DNA of 64,000 nucleotides from an uncultured Anaerolineae bacterium (lineage in GTDB: Bacteria > Chloroflexota > Anaerolineae > J036 > Brachytrichaceae), in contig CALGMA010000019.1 of NCBI GenBank assembly GCA_937959265.1, positions 207,481 to 271,480 on the forward strand, read 5' to 3'. Of this stretch, positions 26,336 through 34,116 are shown piece by piece; position 1 is the first letter of the stretch; every line of letters begins with the position of its first letter. A model generated the notes under the pieces. That model was not told the DNA's origin. It saw nothing but the letters and a program-made list of their open reading frames with translations, and ran no database searches. The position numbers and the translations under genes are program-made.

Positions 26336-26402
26336 AGAGATTGGAAATCTGGGATTGGAGATTGTGCTCACTCAATCTCCAATCGCTAAATCTCCAATCT
26401 CT
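26336..26402 (-). repeat. Heptamer-phased inverted repeat, probable tRNA terminator
   Basis: The plus strand reads GATTGGA, AATCTGG, GATTGGA, GATTGTG in 7-nt phase, then the complementary phase AATCTCC, AATCGCT, (A)AATCTCC, AATCTCT. The halves pair (GATTGGAGATTG at 26353-26364 with 26373-26384, and outer arms AGAGATTGG) to form a long hairpin around an 8-nt loop. On the minus strand it lies 4 nt after tRNA-Arg and is followed by TTTT, so it could end the tRNA transcript. A similar GATT-heptamer array lies at 57261. Confidence 0.65.
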
Positions 26403-26406
26403 CCAG

Positions 26407-26481
26407 TGCCCCAAGAGAGACTCGAACTCCCGGCCTTTTGCTCCGCAAGCAAACGCTCTATCCAACCTGAGCTATTGGGGC
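26407..26481 (-). tRNA. tRNA-Arg (anticodon GCG)
   Basis: A 75-nt cloverleaf on the minus strand. The acceptor arm is GCCCCAA with TTGGGGC, the D arm GCTC/GAGC, the anticodon arm TTTGC-loop-GCAAA with loop TTGCGGA, the variable loop 5 nt, and the T arm GGGAG/CTCTC with loop TTCGAGT. The loop places GCG at 34-36, reading CGC for Arg. A20 in the D loop, C35 and discriminator A73 agree with arginine identity. CCA is not encoded. A GCG anticodon is unusual because most bacteria use ACG modified to ICG. Confidence 0.93.
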
Positions 26482-26491
26482 AAACGTTCAT

Positions 26492-26497
26492 ATTCTA
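26492..26497 (-). promoter_or_regulatory. -10 box of tRNA-Arg
   Basis: TAGAAT on the minus strand, 10 nt before the mature 5' end of the tRNA. No clear -35 hexamer is seen 17 nt further upstream. Confidence 0.45.
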
Positions 26498-26546
26498 GCA
26501 GATTTTGGCGCGCCAGCCGTATGCTGTATGTGCCGGCATCTATGGG

Positions 26547-26552
26547 TAAGAT
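26547..26552 (+). promoter_or_regulatory. -10 box, probable leaderless promoter of the AlkZ-related gene
   Basis: TAAGAT ends 8 nt before the in-frame GTG at 26561. The spacing fits the leaderless pattern of the window and supports that start over ATG 26528. Confidence 0.4.
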
Positions 26553-26560
26553 TCCCTGGC

Positions 26561-27418
26561 GTGGGCGAGGCAACTTTGCTCCACGCGCAGATCACGGCGC
26601 TGCGCGACGAGCATTACTGCCGCCGGCGCGACAGGCGCCTCGTGTCTGCCGAGGACATCTGCGCGTTCGTGAACCGAGCCGGCGTGTGTCTGCTCTTCCC
26701 CGTGCAGGGCATCGAGATGCCTAATGTATATCAGGCTGTCGCCGGCTTCCAGAAGCCGATGACTGCGCGACACGACGACCCACATATTGCGCTGACTTGG
26801 AATACGAAGGATCGCGCGCTCGACCAGCGCTGGTGGTATTACGGCAAGCTGATCAAGGGCAAGGCGACGCTCGTCTCGCTCGACCTGTTGCCGCACTTCT
26901 ACGCGCTGAGCGAAAACTTCGGCGACGAAGACGACTATCTGCACGAATATGAAGCCGGCACGCTCAGCGCCGACGCGAAGCACATTTACGAGGCGTTGCT
27001 CCGGCATGGGCCGCTGCATGCCATCGAGATCAAGCGCAAGGTCAACCTGTATGGCGATGCACTGAAGGGTAGATTCGACAAAGCGCTGACCGAACTACAA
27101 TTGGGTCTGAAAGTATTGCCGGTGGGCATAGCCGAAGCCGGCGCGTGGCGCTACGCCTTCATCTACGAGATCGTGTCGCGCTGGTTCCCCGATCTCCCGG
27201 CTCGGGCGAGGGCGATCACACGCAGCGAGGCGCGCGCAACCATTCTTGCGCGCCATCTACGCAACGTCGTCGCTGCACAGCCGAAGGAGTTGACGCGATT
27301 GTTCGGTTGGAAATCGGTCGAGGTCGAGGCCGCCATTCACAAATTGGTGGAGCGCGGCCGGGCCAAGATAGTCGCCCTCGCAGACTCGGAAGGTCAGGTC
27401 GTCATAGTAATAGATTGA
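26561..27418 (+). CDS. AlkZ-related winged-helix protein
   Basis: A 285-residue protein resembling the winged-helix family of YcaQ/AlkZ DNA glycosylases. Features are AEDICAFVNRAGVCLLFPVQG near the start, NTKDRALDQRWWYYGKLIKGK in the middle, a winged helix around HIYEALLRHGPLHAIEIKR, and a C-terminal EVEAAIHKLVERGRAK helix. I do not see the QxQ catalytic motif of true AlkZ, so glycosylase activity is doubtful. GTG 26561 is chosen from the upstream -10 box; ATG 26528 is the alternative. The last 25 nt overlap the 3' end of the convergent secreted-protein gene. Confidence 0.7.
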   Translation: MGEATLLHAQITALRDEHYCRRRDRRLVSAEDICAFVNRAGVCLLFPVQGIEMPNVYQAVAGFQKPMTARHDDPHIALTWNTKDRALDQRWWYYGKLIKGKATLVSLDLLPHFYALSENFGDEDDYLHEYEAGTLSADAKHIYEALLRHGPLHAIEIKRKVNLYGDALKGRFDKALTELQLGLKVLPVGIAEAGAWRYAFIYEIVSRWFPDLPARARAITRSEARATILARHLRNVVAAQPKELTRLFGWKSVEVEAAIHKLVERGRAKIVALADSEGQVVIVID

Positions 27419-28179
27419 TCCGGCCACAGCGCGAATACGGAGCGACGGCTCGCGACGCCCCGCTGCCAGCCCCATCCCGCAGCCAGTAGGCTAACGCCTA
27501 TCACGATCAGCATAGCGGACATCGCATGGTCGCCGCCAACCGGTGGCAGCAGGATGACAACCTCGCCGGTGCGCAACAGTGGCGGTCCGAAGGCCGTCGG
27601 GCGACGCTCCGGTGCGAAGAGCAAGCCGCCGTCCGCCGGCCGTTGACCGAGAAAGAGCCGGTTGTCTTGCACAGTCGCGATGTCGTATTCCACCGGTCGC
27701 CCACGCAGATTGAGGCCGATCAAAAAGCATCCTCCCGTCATGGCCAGATCCTGCTCGATGCCGACGAACCACCTATCGCTGCCGCACGTGCCTTTTGGCG
27801 CGCTGTTTAGGAAATCTGCCGTGTTGAGCACGTATGGCGTCAGCAACGCGCGCTGTATGGCGAACTCCACGTTCCATGTTCCGGGGATGGTGGGTGACGG
27901 GCCGCGCGCGATGAATCGTCCTTCGTAGCGCGTGCGCAGCGTGGGAATGGTGCACTTGTTATCGGCAAACGAAGTCACGTCGAGCCGGTAGTCTGCGCCA
28001 GTGAGGGTGAGTTCGCGCCGAGCAAACGGCCGTCCCGGCCACGGCTCGCATTCCGTGCTGCTCCAGATGCCGCTGAGCATGGGCGTTTGTGCTTGCGGCG
28101 CAGCGTGCGCCGGACGGGCGACGCTCGCAACCGTCGCCAGGATTGCACATGCAAGGAGCAAGGAGAAGTTTGAGCGCAT
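27394..28179 (-). CDS. Secreted protein with APCDD1-like domain
   Basis: A 261-residue exported protein: signal peptide MRSNFSLLLACAILATVASV to about HAAPQA, and a C-terminal hydrophobic helix (AMLIVIGVSLLAAGWGW) followed by Arg, which could anchor it. The middle contains LSGIWSSTECEPWPGRPFAR, then FADNKCTIPTLRTRYEGRF. The pattern W-S-x2-C-E-x2-P-G and C-T-x-P with a following beta strand resembles the APCDD1 domain of animal Wnt inhibitors, which also occurs in bacteria. The assignment is from recall of the motif and needs a profile search. ATG 28179 is used as it starts the signal peptide. Confidence 0.7.
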   Translation of the reverse strand: MRSNFSLLLACAILATVASVARPAHAAPQAQTPMLSGIWSSTECEPWPGRPFARRELTLTGADYRLDVTSFADNKCTIPTLRTRYEGRFIARGPSPTIPGTWNVEFAIQRALLTPYVLNTADFLNSAPKGTCGSDRWFVGIEQDLAMTGGCFLIGLNLRGRPVEYDIATVQDNRLFLGQRPADGGLLFAPERRPTAFGPPLLRTGEVVILLPPVGGDHAMSAMLIVIGVSLLAAGWGWQRGVASRRSVFALWPDQSITMTT

Positions 28180-28254
28180 CAACGTGCCTGGATTGTATAG
28201 AAACGCTGCGCGCCTGCGCATACACCGGCTCATCTTGCTCTTAGCCGCGCCGTC

Positions 28255-28260
28255 TATGCT
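28255..28260 (+). promoter_or_regulatory. -10-like box before the FtsX permease gene
   Basis: TATGCT ends 8 nt before the ATG at 28269, which has no Shine-Dalgarno. It fits the leaderless spacing but the hexamer is a weaker match. Confidence 0.35.
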
Positions 28261-28268
28261 GATGGCTG

Positions 28269-30884
28269 ATGAATTTGTTCAAGACCGGCCTGCGCTATCT
28301 GCTACGCCGGCCGTTCCAATCCACCCTGTGCGTGCTAGGGGTGGCGCTGGGCGTGGCGATGGTGGTCGCCATTGACCTGGCCAATGGCAGCGCCTCGCGC
28401 GCGTTCGAGTTGAGCACCGAGACCGTCGCCGGCCGCGCCACCCATCAGGTCGTTGGCAGCGGCGCCGGCCTGGGAGAGGATGTGTATCGCCGCATCAAGG
28501 TCGAGTTGGGCATCCGCGAAGCCGCGCCGGTGATCGAGTCGTATGCTACCGCTATCGAGCTGGATCAGCAGCCGCTGCGCGTGCTGGGCATAGACGCCTT
28601 CGCCGATGCGCCGTTCCGCAGCTATTTGGGCGACGGCAATGCGGCGCTTCAGCAAGGCGACTTGACCGACTTCTTCGTTCGACCCGATGCCATCTTGATC
28701 GGGGAAGCGATGGCGCGACAGTACGGCTTGAGCGTCGGCAGCGCAGTAACGCTGCGCGCCGGTGATCGGCGTCATTCGATGCGCGTAGCTGGCATTCTAA
28801 CGCCTGCTGATGAGAACAGTCGGCGCGCGCTCGATGGCCTGGCTATTGTGGATATCAGCACGGCCCAAGAGCTGTTCGACATGGCCGGCCGGCTCAGCCA
28901 TATTGACCTGATTGCCGATGAGCGCACCGCAGCCGGCCGCACGTTGCTCGAACGCGTGCGCAGCGTCCTGCCCGAAGGCGCGCAGATCGTCAAGCCGCGC
29001 GCCCGCAGCCAGAGCGTAGAGAGCTTGACCGATGCCTTTCGCCTCAATTTGACGGCGCTGAGCCTGCTGGCGTTGGTCGTCGGCATGTTCCTGATCTACA
29101 ACACGGTCACATTCTCGGTCGTGCAGCGTCGGCCGGTGATCGGCACGCTGCGCTGCCTGGGCGTCACGCAGCGCGAAATCTTCCGGCAGATCCTGTTGGA
29201 GACGCTGCTATTGGGCGTCATCGGCGGCGCGCTGGGGATCGGGCTGGGCGTCTTGCTCGGTCGCAGCGCGGTCGGCTTGGTCAGCCAGACGATCAACGAT
29301 CTGTATTACACGGTCAACGTGCGCTCGGTGGCCATTGAGCCGTTGACCCTGCTCAAGGGGTTCGCGTTGGGACTGGTTGCCTCGGTAGTGGCGGCGCTGC
29401 CGCCGGCCTACGAAGCGACTAGCATTCCGCCGATCACTGCGCTCAAGCGCTCGAACGTCGAGCAGCGCGTGCAGCGCCTGTTGCCGTGGATCGCACTGGC
29501 CGGCGTGGCGATGTTCGCCGTCGGCGGCGCGATGTTGCTGCTCACGCGCGTGCTGGTCGTCAACCTGGCCGGCATCTTCTTCGTGCTGATCGGCCTGGCG
29601 CTGGTCTCGCCGCTGCTGACGCTCGTGCTCATGCGCCTGCTCGCGCCGTTCCTCGACCGTGTTGTGGGATTGATCGGGCGTATGTCGGCGCGCAACGTGG
29701 TGAATGCAATCTCGCGCACAGCAATTGCGATTGCCTCGCTCATGGTGGCGGTGTCGGTCATTATCGGTCTGCAGAGCATGATCGGCAGCTTCCGCGTCAC
29801 GGTCGAATCGTGGCTGGATGCGTCGTTGACGGCGGATGTCTATGTTGCGCCTCCGACCACTGGCGTGAACGCGAACTACACCACCATCGCCCCCGATATC
29901 GTCGAAGCGTTCGAAGCGCTGCCCGCAGTGACCGATGTGACGCTCTTCCGGCGTGCGTTGGTGGACTTTCGCACCGCTGCACCGCTTGGCGCATCTGGCA
30001 ACCCGTCCGCCCAGCAACCCTCCGACTACTCGGCCGGTGCACTCCTCGCCATCCGTTCCGATCGCGAGCGTGCGGCCGAGACGTTTGTGTGGACAGCGCG
30101 GCCGGCGGATGGGCTGTGGCGCAGCATGGCTGGCAAAGATGAGGTGCAAGTTTCCGAGCCGTTCGCCAACAAGCATAACATCACCCCGCAAAACAACCGG
30201 CTGGTCCTGCGCACCGAGCAAGGAGAACGCGAGTTCCGCGTCGTCGCTGTGTACTACGACTACGCCTCCGACGCCGGCGTGATCCTGATGCGCCGGGATA
30301 CCTATCAGCGCTACTGGCGTGACGACAAAATCTCTTCGCTGGCGCTCTATTTGGACGATGCGCAGGTGCGCGACGTCGGCGCATTCGCCGAACAGTTGCG
30401 CCGGCAGTTCGCCGGGCGTGAGTTGGTCATCTCGGCCAATCGCGAGCTGCGCGCCAACGCCCTCGTCATCTTCGATCGCACCTTCGCCATCACGGGAGCG
30501 TTGAACCTGCTGGCCATGATCGTTGCCTTCATTGGCGTGTTAAGCGCGCTGATGGCGCTGCAGATCGAGCGCACGCGTGAGCTGGGCGTGCTGCGCGCCA
30601 ACGGCATGACGCTGCGCCAGCTCTGGCGAATGACGCTGCTGGAGACCGGTCTGATGGGTGGGACGGCCGGCTTGCTCTCCATGCCCACCGGCTTCCTGTT
30701 GGCGCTCATCCTGGTCTATATCATCAATCTGCGTTCCTTCGGCTGGACGATTCGCCTCGATCTGCAGTGGGAGACATTCGCTCAAGCTATGCTGGTGGCG
30801 GTGGTGTCGGCGCTGCTCGCGGCGATCTACCCGATGCTGCGCCTGGGGCAAATGGAGATCGCCCGCGCCGTGCGGCAGGAGTAG
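28269..30884 (+). CDS. Large FtsX-family ABC permease
   Basis: An 871-residue permease made of two MacB/FtsX halves. An N-terminal helix ([19 protein letters not shown]) precedes an extracytoplasmic domain (about 45-235). A first FtsX block of helices lies at about 260-385 ([26 protein letters not shown]), a second helix cluster and extracytoplasmic domain follow, and a final FtsX block at about 745-865 ([20 protein letters not shown]). Such proteins work with a LolD/MacB-like ATPase in lipoprotein or peptide export. No ATPase gene is adjacent. Confidence 0.88.
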   Translation: MNLFKTGLRYLLRRPFQSTLCVLGVALGVAMVVAIDLANGSASRAFELSTETVAGRATHQVVGSGAGLGEDVYRRIKVELGIREAAPVIESYATAIELDQQPLRVLGIDAFADAPFRSYLGDGNAALQQGDLTDFFVRPDAILIGEAMARQYGLSVGSAVTLRAGDRRHSMRVAGILTPADENSRRALDGLAIVDISTAQELFDMAGRLSHIDLIADERTAAGRTLLERVRSVLPEGAQIVKPRARSQSVESLTDAFRLNLTALSLLALVVGMFLIYNTVTFSVVQRRPVIGTLRCLGVTQREIFRQILLETLLLGVIGGALGIGLGVLLGRSAVGLVSQTINDLYYTVNVRSVAIEPLTLLKGFALGLVASVVAALPPAYEATSIPPITALKRSNVEQRVQRLLPWIALAGVAMFAVGGAMLLLTRVLVVNLAGIFFVLIGLALVSPLLTLVLMRLLAPFLDRVVGLIGRMSARNVVNAISRTAIAIASLMVAVSVIIGLQSMIGSFRVTVESWLDASLTADVYVAPPTTGVNANYTTIAPDIVEAFEALPAVTDVTLFRRALVDFRTAAPLGASGNPSAQQPSDYSAGALLAIRSDRERAAETFVWTARPADGLWRSMAGKDEVQVSEPFANKHNITPQNNRLVLRTEQGEREFRVVAVYYDYASDAGVILMRRDTYQRYWRDDKISSLALYLDDAQVRDVGAFAEQLRRQFAGRELVISANRELRANALVIFDRTFAITGALNLLAMIVAFIGVLSALMALQIERTRELGVLRANGMTLRQLWRMTLLETGLMGGTAGLLSMPTGFLLALILVYIINLRSFGWTIRLDLQWETFAQAMLVAVVSALLAAIYPMLRLGQMEIARAVRQE

Positions 30885-30932
30885 CTCCCTCGTTTGCGGA
30901 GAAGACAAATACCGAGGCGATAACGGAAGGAA

Positions 30933-30961
30933 TTCGGGTAGACGAAGGCATTGCCTTCGTC
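30933..30961 (+). repeat. REP-like palindrome, copy 1
   Basis: Contains a perfect 10-bp palindrome (GACGAAGGCA, one central T, and its complement at 30941-30961), 56 nt after the FtsX permease stop. A near copy at 44708-44736 differs only by transitions. Just after it, CCACC/GGTGG can form a second small hairpin. It is probably a 3'-end structure of the permease transcript. Confidence 0.5.
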
Positions 30962-30990
30962 CACCCCGGTGGGCATGAGAGGATAGGCTT

Positions 30991-32109
30991 TTAATCGAAC
31001 AGCGAGGGCGGTCGCGCACGATACATCTCCCAGATGCGCCGGTCGCTGCGCGTCAGGGCAAGCTGCTCGGCTTCCTCCGCCGTCGCCCAGATCAGCTGCT
31101 CGTAGCCCTGTGGACGTGGTAGCGCCCGCCCCGGTGTCGGCAGCCGGACCAGCCAGACCTGTCGCGTCATTTTGAAGTGGGTGAAGGCGTGCTTCACAAC
31201 GCCGAGTGGCTGCGCTTGGCTTGGCTTCACCTTCAGCCCGCTCCTGCGCAAGATGAGATCGGTCAGGTCGGTGGAGCAGGGGGCGGCGCCTGGGCGTCTC
31301 TGTGCATCCGAGTCGGGCGCGCGCAGCTCTGTGCTGATGAATTCCCAGAGGCCGCCGAGCAGGCCATCACGTGGGCGTTGGCCCAAGAGCGCGCGGCCGG
31401 CGCCGTCTACAACCACTGCGGTGAGCACTTCGTAGTGTGGCGTCTTTTGCTTCGCCGGCCTGGCCGGGTAGGCTGCGGGGTCTCCGCCGGCGTGTGCCTC
31501 GCACATCGCGCGCAGCGGGCAGGCCGCGCACTGTGGTGCGTGCGGGGTACAGATCGTCGCCCCAAGCTCCATGAGCGCCTCGTTGAATGCGCCAGCTCGA
31601 CTACGTGGCAACAATGACTCGGCCAACGCCCACAACTCGGCTGCGGTAGGCCGGCTCAGCCCGAAGACGCGGCTGAGCACGCGTCGCACGTTGCCGTCCA
31701 GCGCCGGTGCATGCACGCCGAACGCGAGGCTTGCGATGGCGCCTGCGGTGTAGCGCCCAATGCCCGGCAGTGCCATCAGCCCCTCAACTGTGTGCGGGAG
31801 CTGCCCTCCGTAGTCGCGCGCGACGATCTGCGCCGCAGCATGTAGGTTGCGTGCCCGCGCGTAATACCCCAGCCCTTCCCACAGCTTCAACACGTCGTCC
31901 AGCGACGCAGCAGCCAGCGCTTCGAGTGTAGGGAAGCGTCCTAGCCAGCGCTCGAAGTATGGGATCACCGTTGCGACCTGCGTCTGTTGCAGCATGACCT
32001 CCGAAAGCCAGACCCGATAGGGGTCGCGCGGCTCGCGACGCCAAGGCAGGTCTCGTTTGTGCCGGTCGAACCAGCGCAGCAGCCGTGCGGCAAACGCGGA
32101 GCGATTCAT
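30991..32109 (-). CDS. mutY: Adenine DNA glycosylase MutY
   Basis: A 372-residue enzyme that removes adenine mispaired with 8-oxoguanine. The helix-hairpin-helix region is LMALPGIGRYTAGAI, the catalytic Glu is in LSEVMLQQTQVATVIPYF and the Asp in APALDGNVRRVLSR. The 4Fe-4S ligands are C-x6-C-x2-C-x5-C in TPHAPQCAACPLRAMC. The C-terminal half is the NUDIX-like lesion recognition domain. ATG 32109 (MNRSAFAARLLRWFD) is used; the frame stays open upstream but only as antisense-like sequence inside the next gene. It is 11 nt after the TSUP gene. Confidence 0.93.
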   Translation of the reverse strand: MNRSAFAARLLRWFDRHKRDLPWRREPRDPYRVWLSEVMLQQTQVATVIPYFERWLGRFPTLEALAAASLDDVLKLWEGLGYYARARNLHAAAQIVARDYGGQLPHTVEGLMALPGIGRYTAGAIASLAFGVHAPALDGNVRRVLSRVFGLSRPTAAELWALAESLLPRSRAGAFNEALMELGATICTPHAPQCAACPLRAMCEAHAGGDPAAYPARPAKQKTPHYEVLTAVVVDGAGRALLGQRPRDGLLGGLWEFISTELRAPDSDAQRRPGAAPCSTDLTDLILRRSGLKVKPSQAQPLGVVKHAFTHFKMTRQVWLVRLPTPGRALPRPQGYEQLIWATAEEAEQLALTRSDRRIWEMYRARPPSLFD

Positions 32110-32120
32110 CGCACGATTGG

Positions 32121-32918
32121 TCACAGCGAGCGCGTGAAGAGGTAGGCCGTCGCAATCAAGCCCATGACCACGACGAACCCGCGCAGGTAGCGCTGGTTCA
32201 CGCGCTTGGCGTAGCGCGCGCCGAAGTAGCCGCCGAGCAGCCCGCCGACGCCCATCAAGATCGCCAGTGGCCAGTTCACGATGCCACTGAGGGCAAAAAA
32301 GACCAGCGCCACGCCGTTGATGACGAACGCCAGCGCGGTCTTCAGCGCGTTCATGCGGTGAATGTCCTGCAGGCCCATCAGGCTGAGCGAAGCCAGCATG
32401 AGGATGCCAATGCCGGCGCCGAAGTAGCCGCCGTAGGTGGCCACGAAGAGCTGAAATAGGATGCCCCACACGCGCGCGCCGAGCGACACGTGGCCGGCGT
32501 CCGCGCGGCGCATGGCCTCCACGCTGCGCGCAGCGATGCGGTTGAAGGCGTCGCGCGCGGCGAAGATCAGCGTAGCGAACAACACCAGCAGCGGCACGAT
32601 GCGCCCGAATAGCTCCGGCGGGGTGCGCGTCAGCAGCAGCGCGCCGAGCAAGCCGCCGACGAAGCTGGGCACGAGCAGCAAGATCAGCAGATTGACCAGC
32701 GGCTTGAGGTCGTCGCGGTAGGCCCACACGCTGCCGATGGCGCCCGGCCACAACGCCGCGGTGTTCGTCGCGTTGGCGATGATCTTATCTACGCCGAACA
32801 CCACCAGCGCCGGGAAGGCGATCAGGCTGCCGCCGCCGGCCACCGAGTTGATCGCGCCGCCGATGAACGCGGCCGCAAAGAGAAAGGCGAGGCCGATGAA
32901 TTGTTCGATGAGGGTCAT
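32121..32918 (-). CDS. TSUP (TauE/SafE) family membrane transporter
   Basis: A 265-residue protein with about eight hydrophobic helices. The first repeat starts LFAAAFIGGAINSVAGGGSLIAFPAL and the second AYGG-type motif is LFVATYGGYFGAGIGILMLA; both are hallmarks of the sulfite exporter TauE/SafE family. Members move sulfoacetate, sulfite or other small anions, and the substrate here is not known. ATG 32918 gives the family N-terminus. It is followed by mutY on the same strand. Confidence 0.87.
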   Translation of the reverse strand: MTLIEQFIGLAFLFAAAFIGGAINSVAGGGSLIAFPALVVFGVDKIIANATNTAALWPGAIGSVWAYRDDLKPLVNLLILLLVPSFVGGLLGALLLTRTPPELFGRIVPLLVLFATLIFAARDAFNRIAARSVEAMRRADAGHVSLGARVWGILFQLFVATYGGYFGAGIGILMLASLSLMGLQDIHRMNALKTALAFVINGVALVFFALSGIVNWPLAILMGVGGLLGGYFGARYAKRVNQRYLRGFVVVMGLIATAYLFTRSL

Positions 32919-32957
32919 GATTAGGGCCGGTTGAACCGAGCGGGTCAATCCAGTTGG

Positions 32958-34064
32958 TCAGATCAAGAACTGGCCGTTGCGGTAGAACACCTCGCCGTCG
33001 GCGCTGATCTCGGCATCGTGCGCGCTGGCGATCATGTCCCAGTGCACGGCGCTGGTATTGGTCGAGCCGGTGTCGGGATAGCCGGCGCCGACCGCGATGT
33101 GGAACGTGCCGCCGATCTTCTCGTCGAACAGGATGTTGCGCGAGAAGCGCGTGATGCCGTAGTTCGTGCCGATGGCGAATTCGCCCACATAGCGCGCGCC
33201 GCGGTCGGTGTCGAGCACTTGATGTAAGAAGTCCTCGTTCTTGTCCGCAGTCGCTTTCACCACGCGGCCATCTTCGAACCACAGTTGGATGCCGCTCACC
33301 TCCCGCCCCTGGTAGATCGCCGGATACGAGTAGCGCACCCAGCCATTGACCGAGTCTTCGTGCGGGCCGGTGAAGATCTCGCCGTCTGGGAAGTTGCGCT
33401 TGCCCTGGCTGTTCTTCCAGGTGCGCCCCTCGATGCGCAGGGTCAGGTCGGCATTCGCTCCTTGTATGCGCAGCGTCTTCTTGTCGCGCAGGAAGTCCAC
33501 GTAGCGCTGCTGGTTCGCCCCGACCTCGCACCAGCGGGCGATGGGGTCGGGGTCGTTGAGCAGGCACGCGCTGAACACGAACTCGGTGTACTCGGCCAGG
33601 CTCATGTCGGCGTCCATCGCATAGGCCTCGGTGGGGAACTGCGTCACACACCAGTTGTAGTTACCCTCGGCGCTGCGCTGCATGCGTCGGGCCAAGATCG
33701 GGCTCATAGCGGCCTGCTGGCGCTGTATCTTGGCCGGGTCAGCGTTGGAGAGCCGGCGAGTGTTGGTCTCCGCGCCGATGCGGATGTAGGCATCGAACTG
33801 ACCTTCCTCGACTGAAATGCGATCCACCGGTGAGACGAAGTCGAGCTGCGCATCGCGCGCGTGGGCGTAGAAGATCTCCTGGGCGCCGGGCAGATCGGCG
33901 CGCAGGAAGGCGTTGCCGCCGGCCTTGAGGATCTCGCGATAGATTTCCAGCATCAGCGGCGCCGCCGGCGTCTGGCTCCAGACATATACCGTCTGGCCGG
34001 GCCGAACTTCGATCGAGTAGTTGACGATGACTTGCGCCATCTTGTTGAAGCGAGGGTCGTACAT
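32958..34064 (-). CDS. M29-family aminopeptidase
   Basis: A 368-residue metallo-aminopeptidase of the AmpS/AmpT (thermophilic) family. Family motifs include MAQVIVNYSIEVRPGQTV at the start, GEIFTGPHEDSVNG, VGEFAIGTNYGI, GGTFHIAVGAGYPDT and AVHWDMIA. They supply the Glu, His and Asp ligands of the two-metal site. ATG 34064 (MYDPRFNK) is chosen: a TACAAT box ends 7 nt before it, a leaderless arrangement. The gene is divergent from the GroEL paralogue, and the two promoters lie within 52 nt. Confidence 0.9.
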   Translation of the reverse strand: MYDPRFNKMAQVIVNYSIEVRPGQTVYVWSQTPAAPLMLEIYREILKAGGNAFLRADLPGAQEIFYAHARDAQLDFVSPVDRISVEEGQFDAYIRIGAETNTRRLSNADPAKIQRQQAAMSPILARRMQRSAEGNYNWCVTQFPTEAYAMDADMSLAEYTEFVFSACLLNDPDPIARWCEVGANQQRYVDFLRDKKTLRIQGANADLTLRIEGRTWKNSQGKRNFPDGEIFTGPHEDSVNGWVRYSYPAIYQGREVSGIQLWFEDGRVVKATADKNEDFLHQVLDTDRGARYVGEFAIGTNYGITRFSRNILFDEKIGGTFHIAVGAGYPDTGSTNTSAVHWDMIASAHDAEISADGEVFYRNGQFLI

Positions 34065-34071
34065 GTCGGGG

Positions 34072-34077
34072 ATTGTA
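34072..34077 (-). promoter_or_regulatory. -10 box, leaderless promoter of the aminopeptidase
   Basis: TACAAT on the minus strand, 7 nt before the ATG at 34064. It fixes the start codon inside a longer open frame. Confidence 0.5.
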
Positions 34078-34101
34078 GTCGCGCGTACCGGTCGGCATTT
34101 G

Positions 34102-34107
34102 TAAAAT
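34102..34107 (+). promoter_or_regulatory. -10 box of the GroEL paralogue
   Basis: TAAAAT ends 9 nt before the ATG at 34117 with no Shine-Dalgarno. It is 25 nt from the oppositely directed -10 box of the aminopeptidase gene, so the two promoters overlap. No CIRCE operator is seen between them. Confidence 0.45.
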
Positions 34108-34116
34108 GCACTTGTC

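Noticed and set aside
26336..26402. The repeat next to tRNA-Arg as an attachment site or CRISPR
   Set aside because: There is no integrase, no duplicated tRNA 3' end and no regular spacer; the 7-nt phase explains the pattern.
26328..26465. An upstream extension of the ABC ATPase
   Set aside because: It would read through the tRNA-Arg gene and the heptamer hairpin; the conserved N-terminus starts at 26327.
32110..32751. A long 5' extension of the mutY frame
   Set aside because: The extension runs through the TSUP gene in another frame and is Arg/Ala-rich; the family start MNRSAFAARLL is at 32109.
34065..34116. A CIRCE operator before the GroEL paralogue
   Set aside because: No TTAGCACTC-N9-GAGTGCTAA repeat was seen in the divergent gap.
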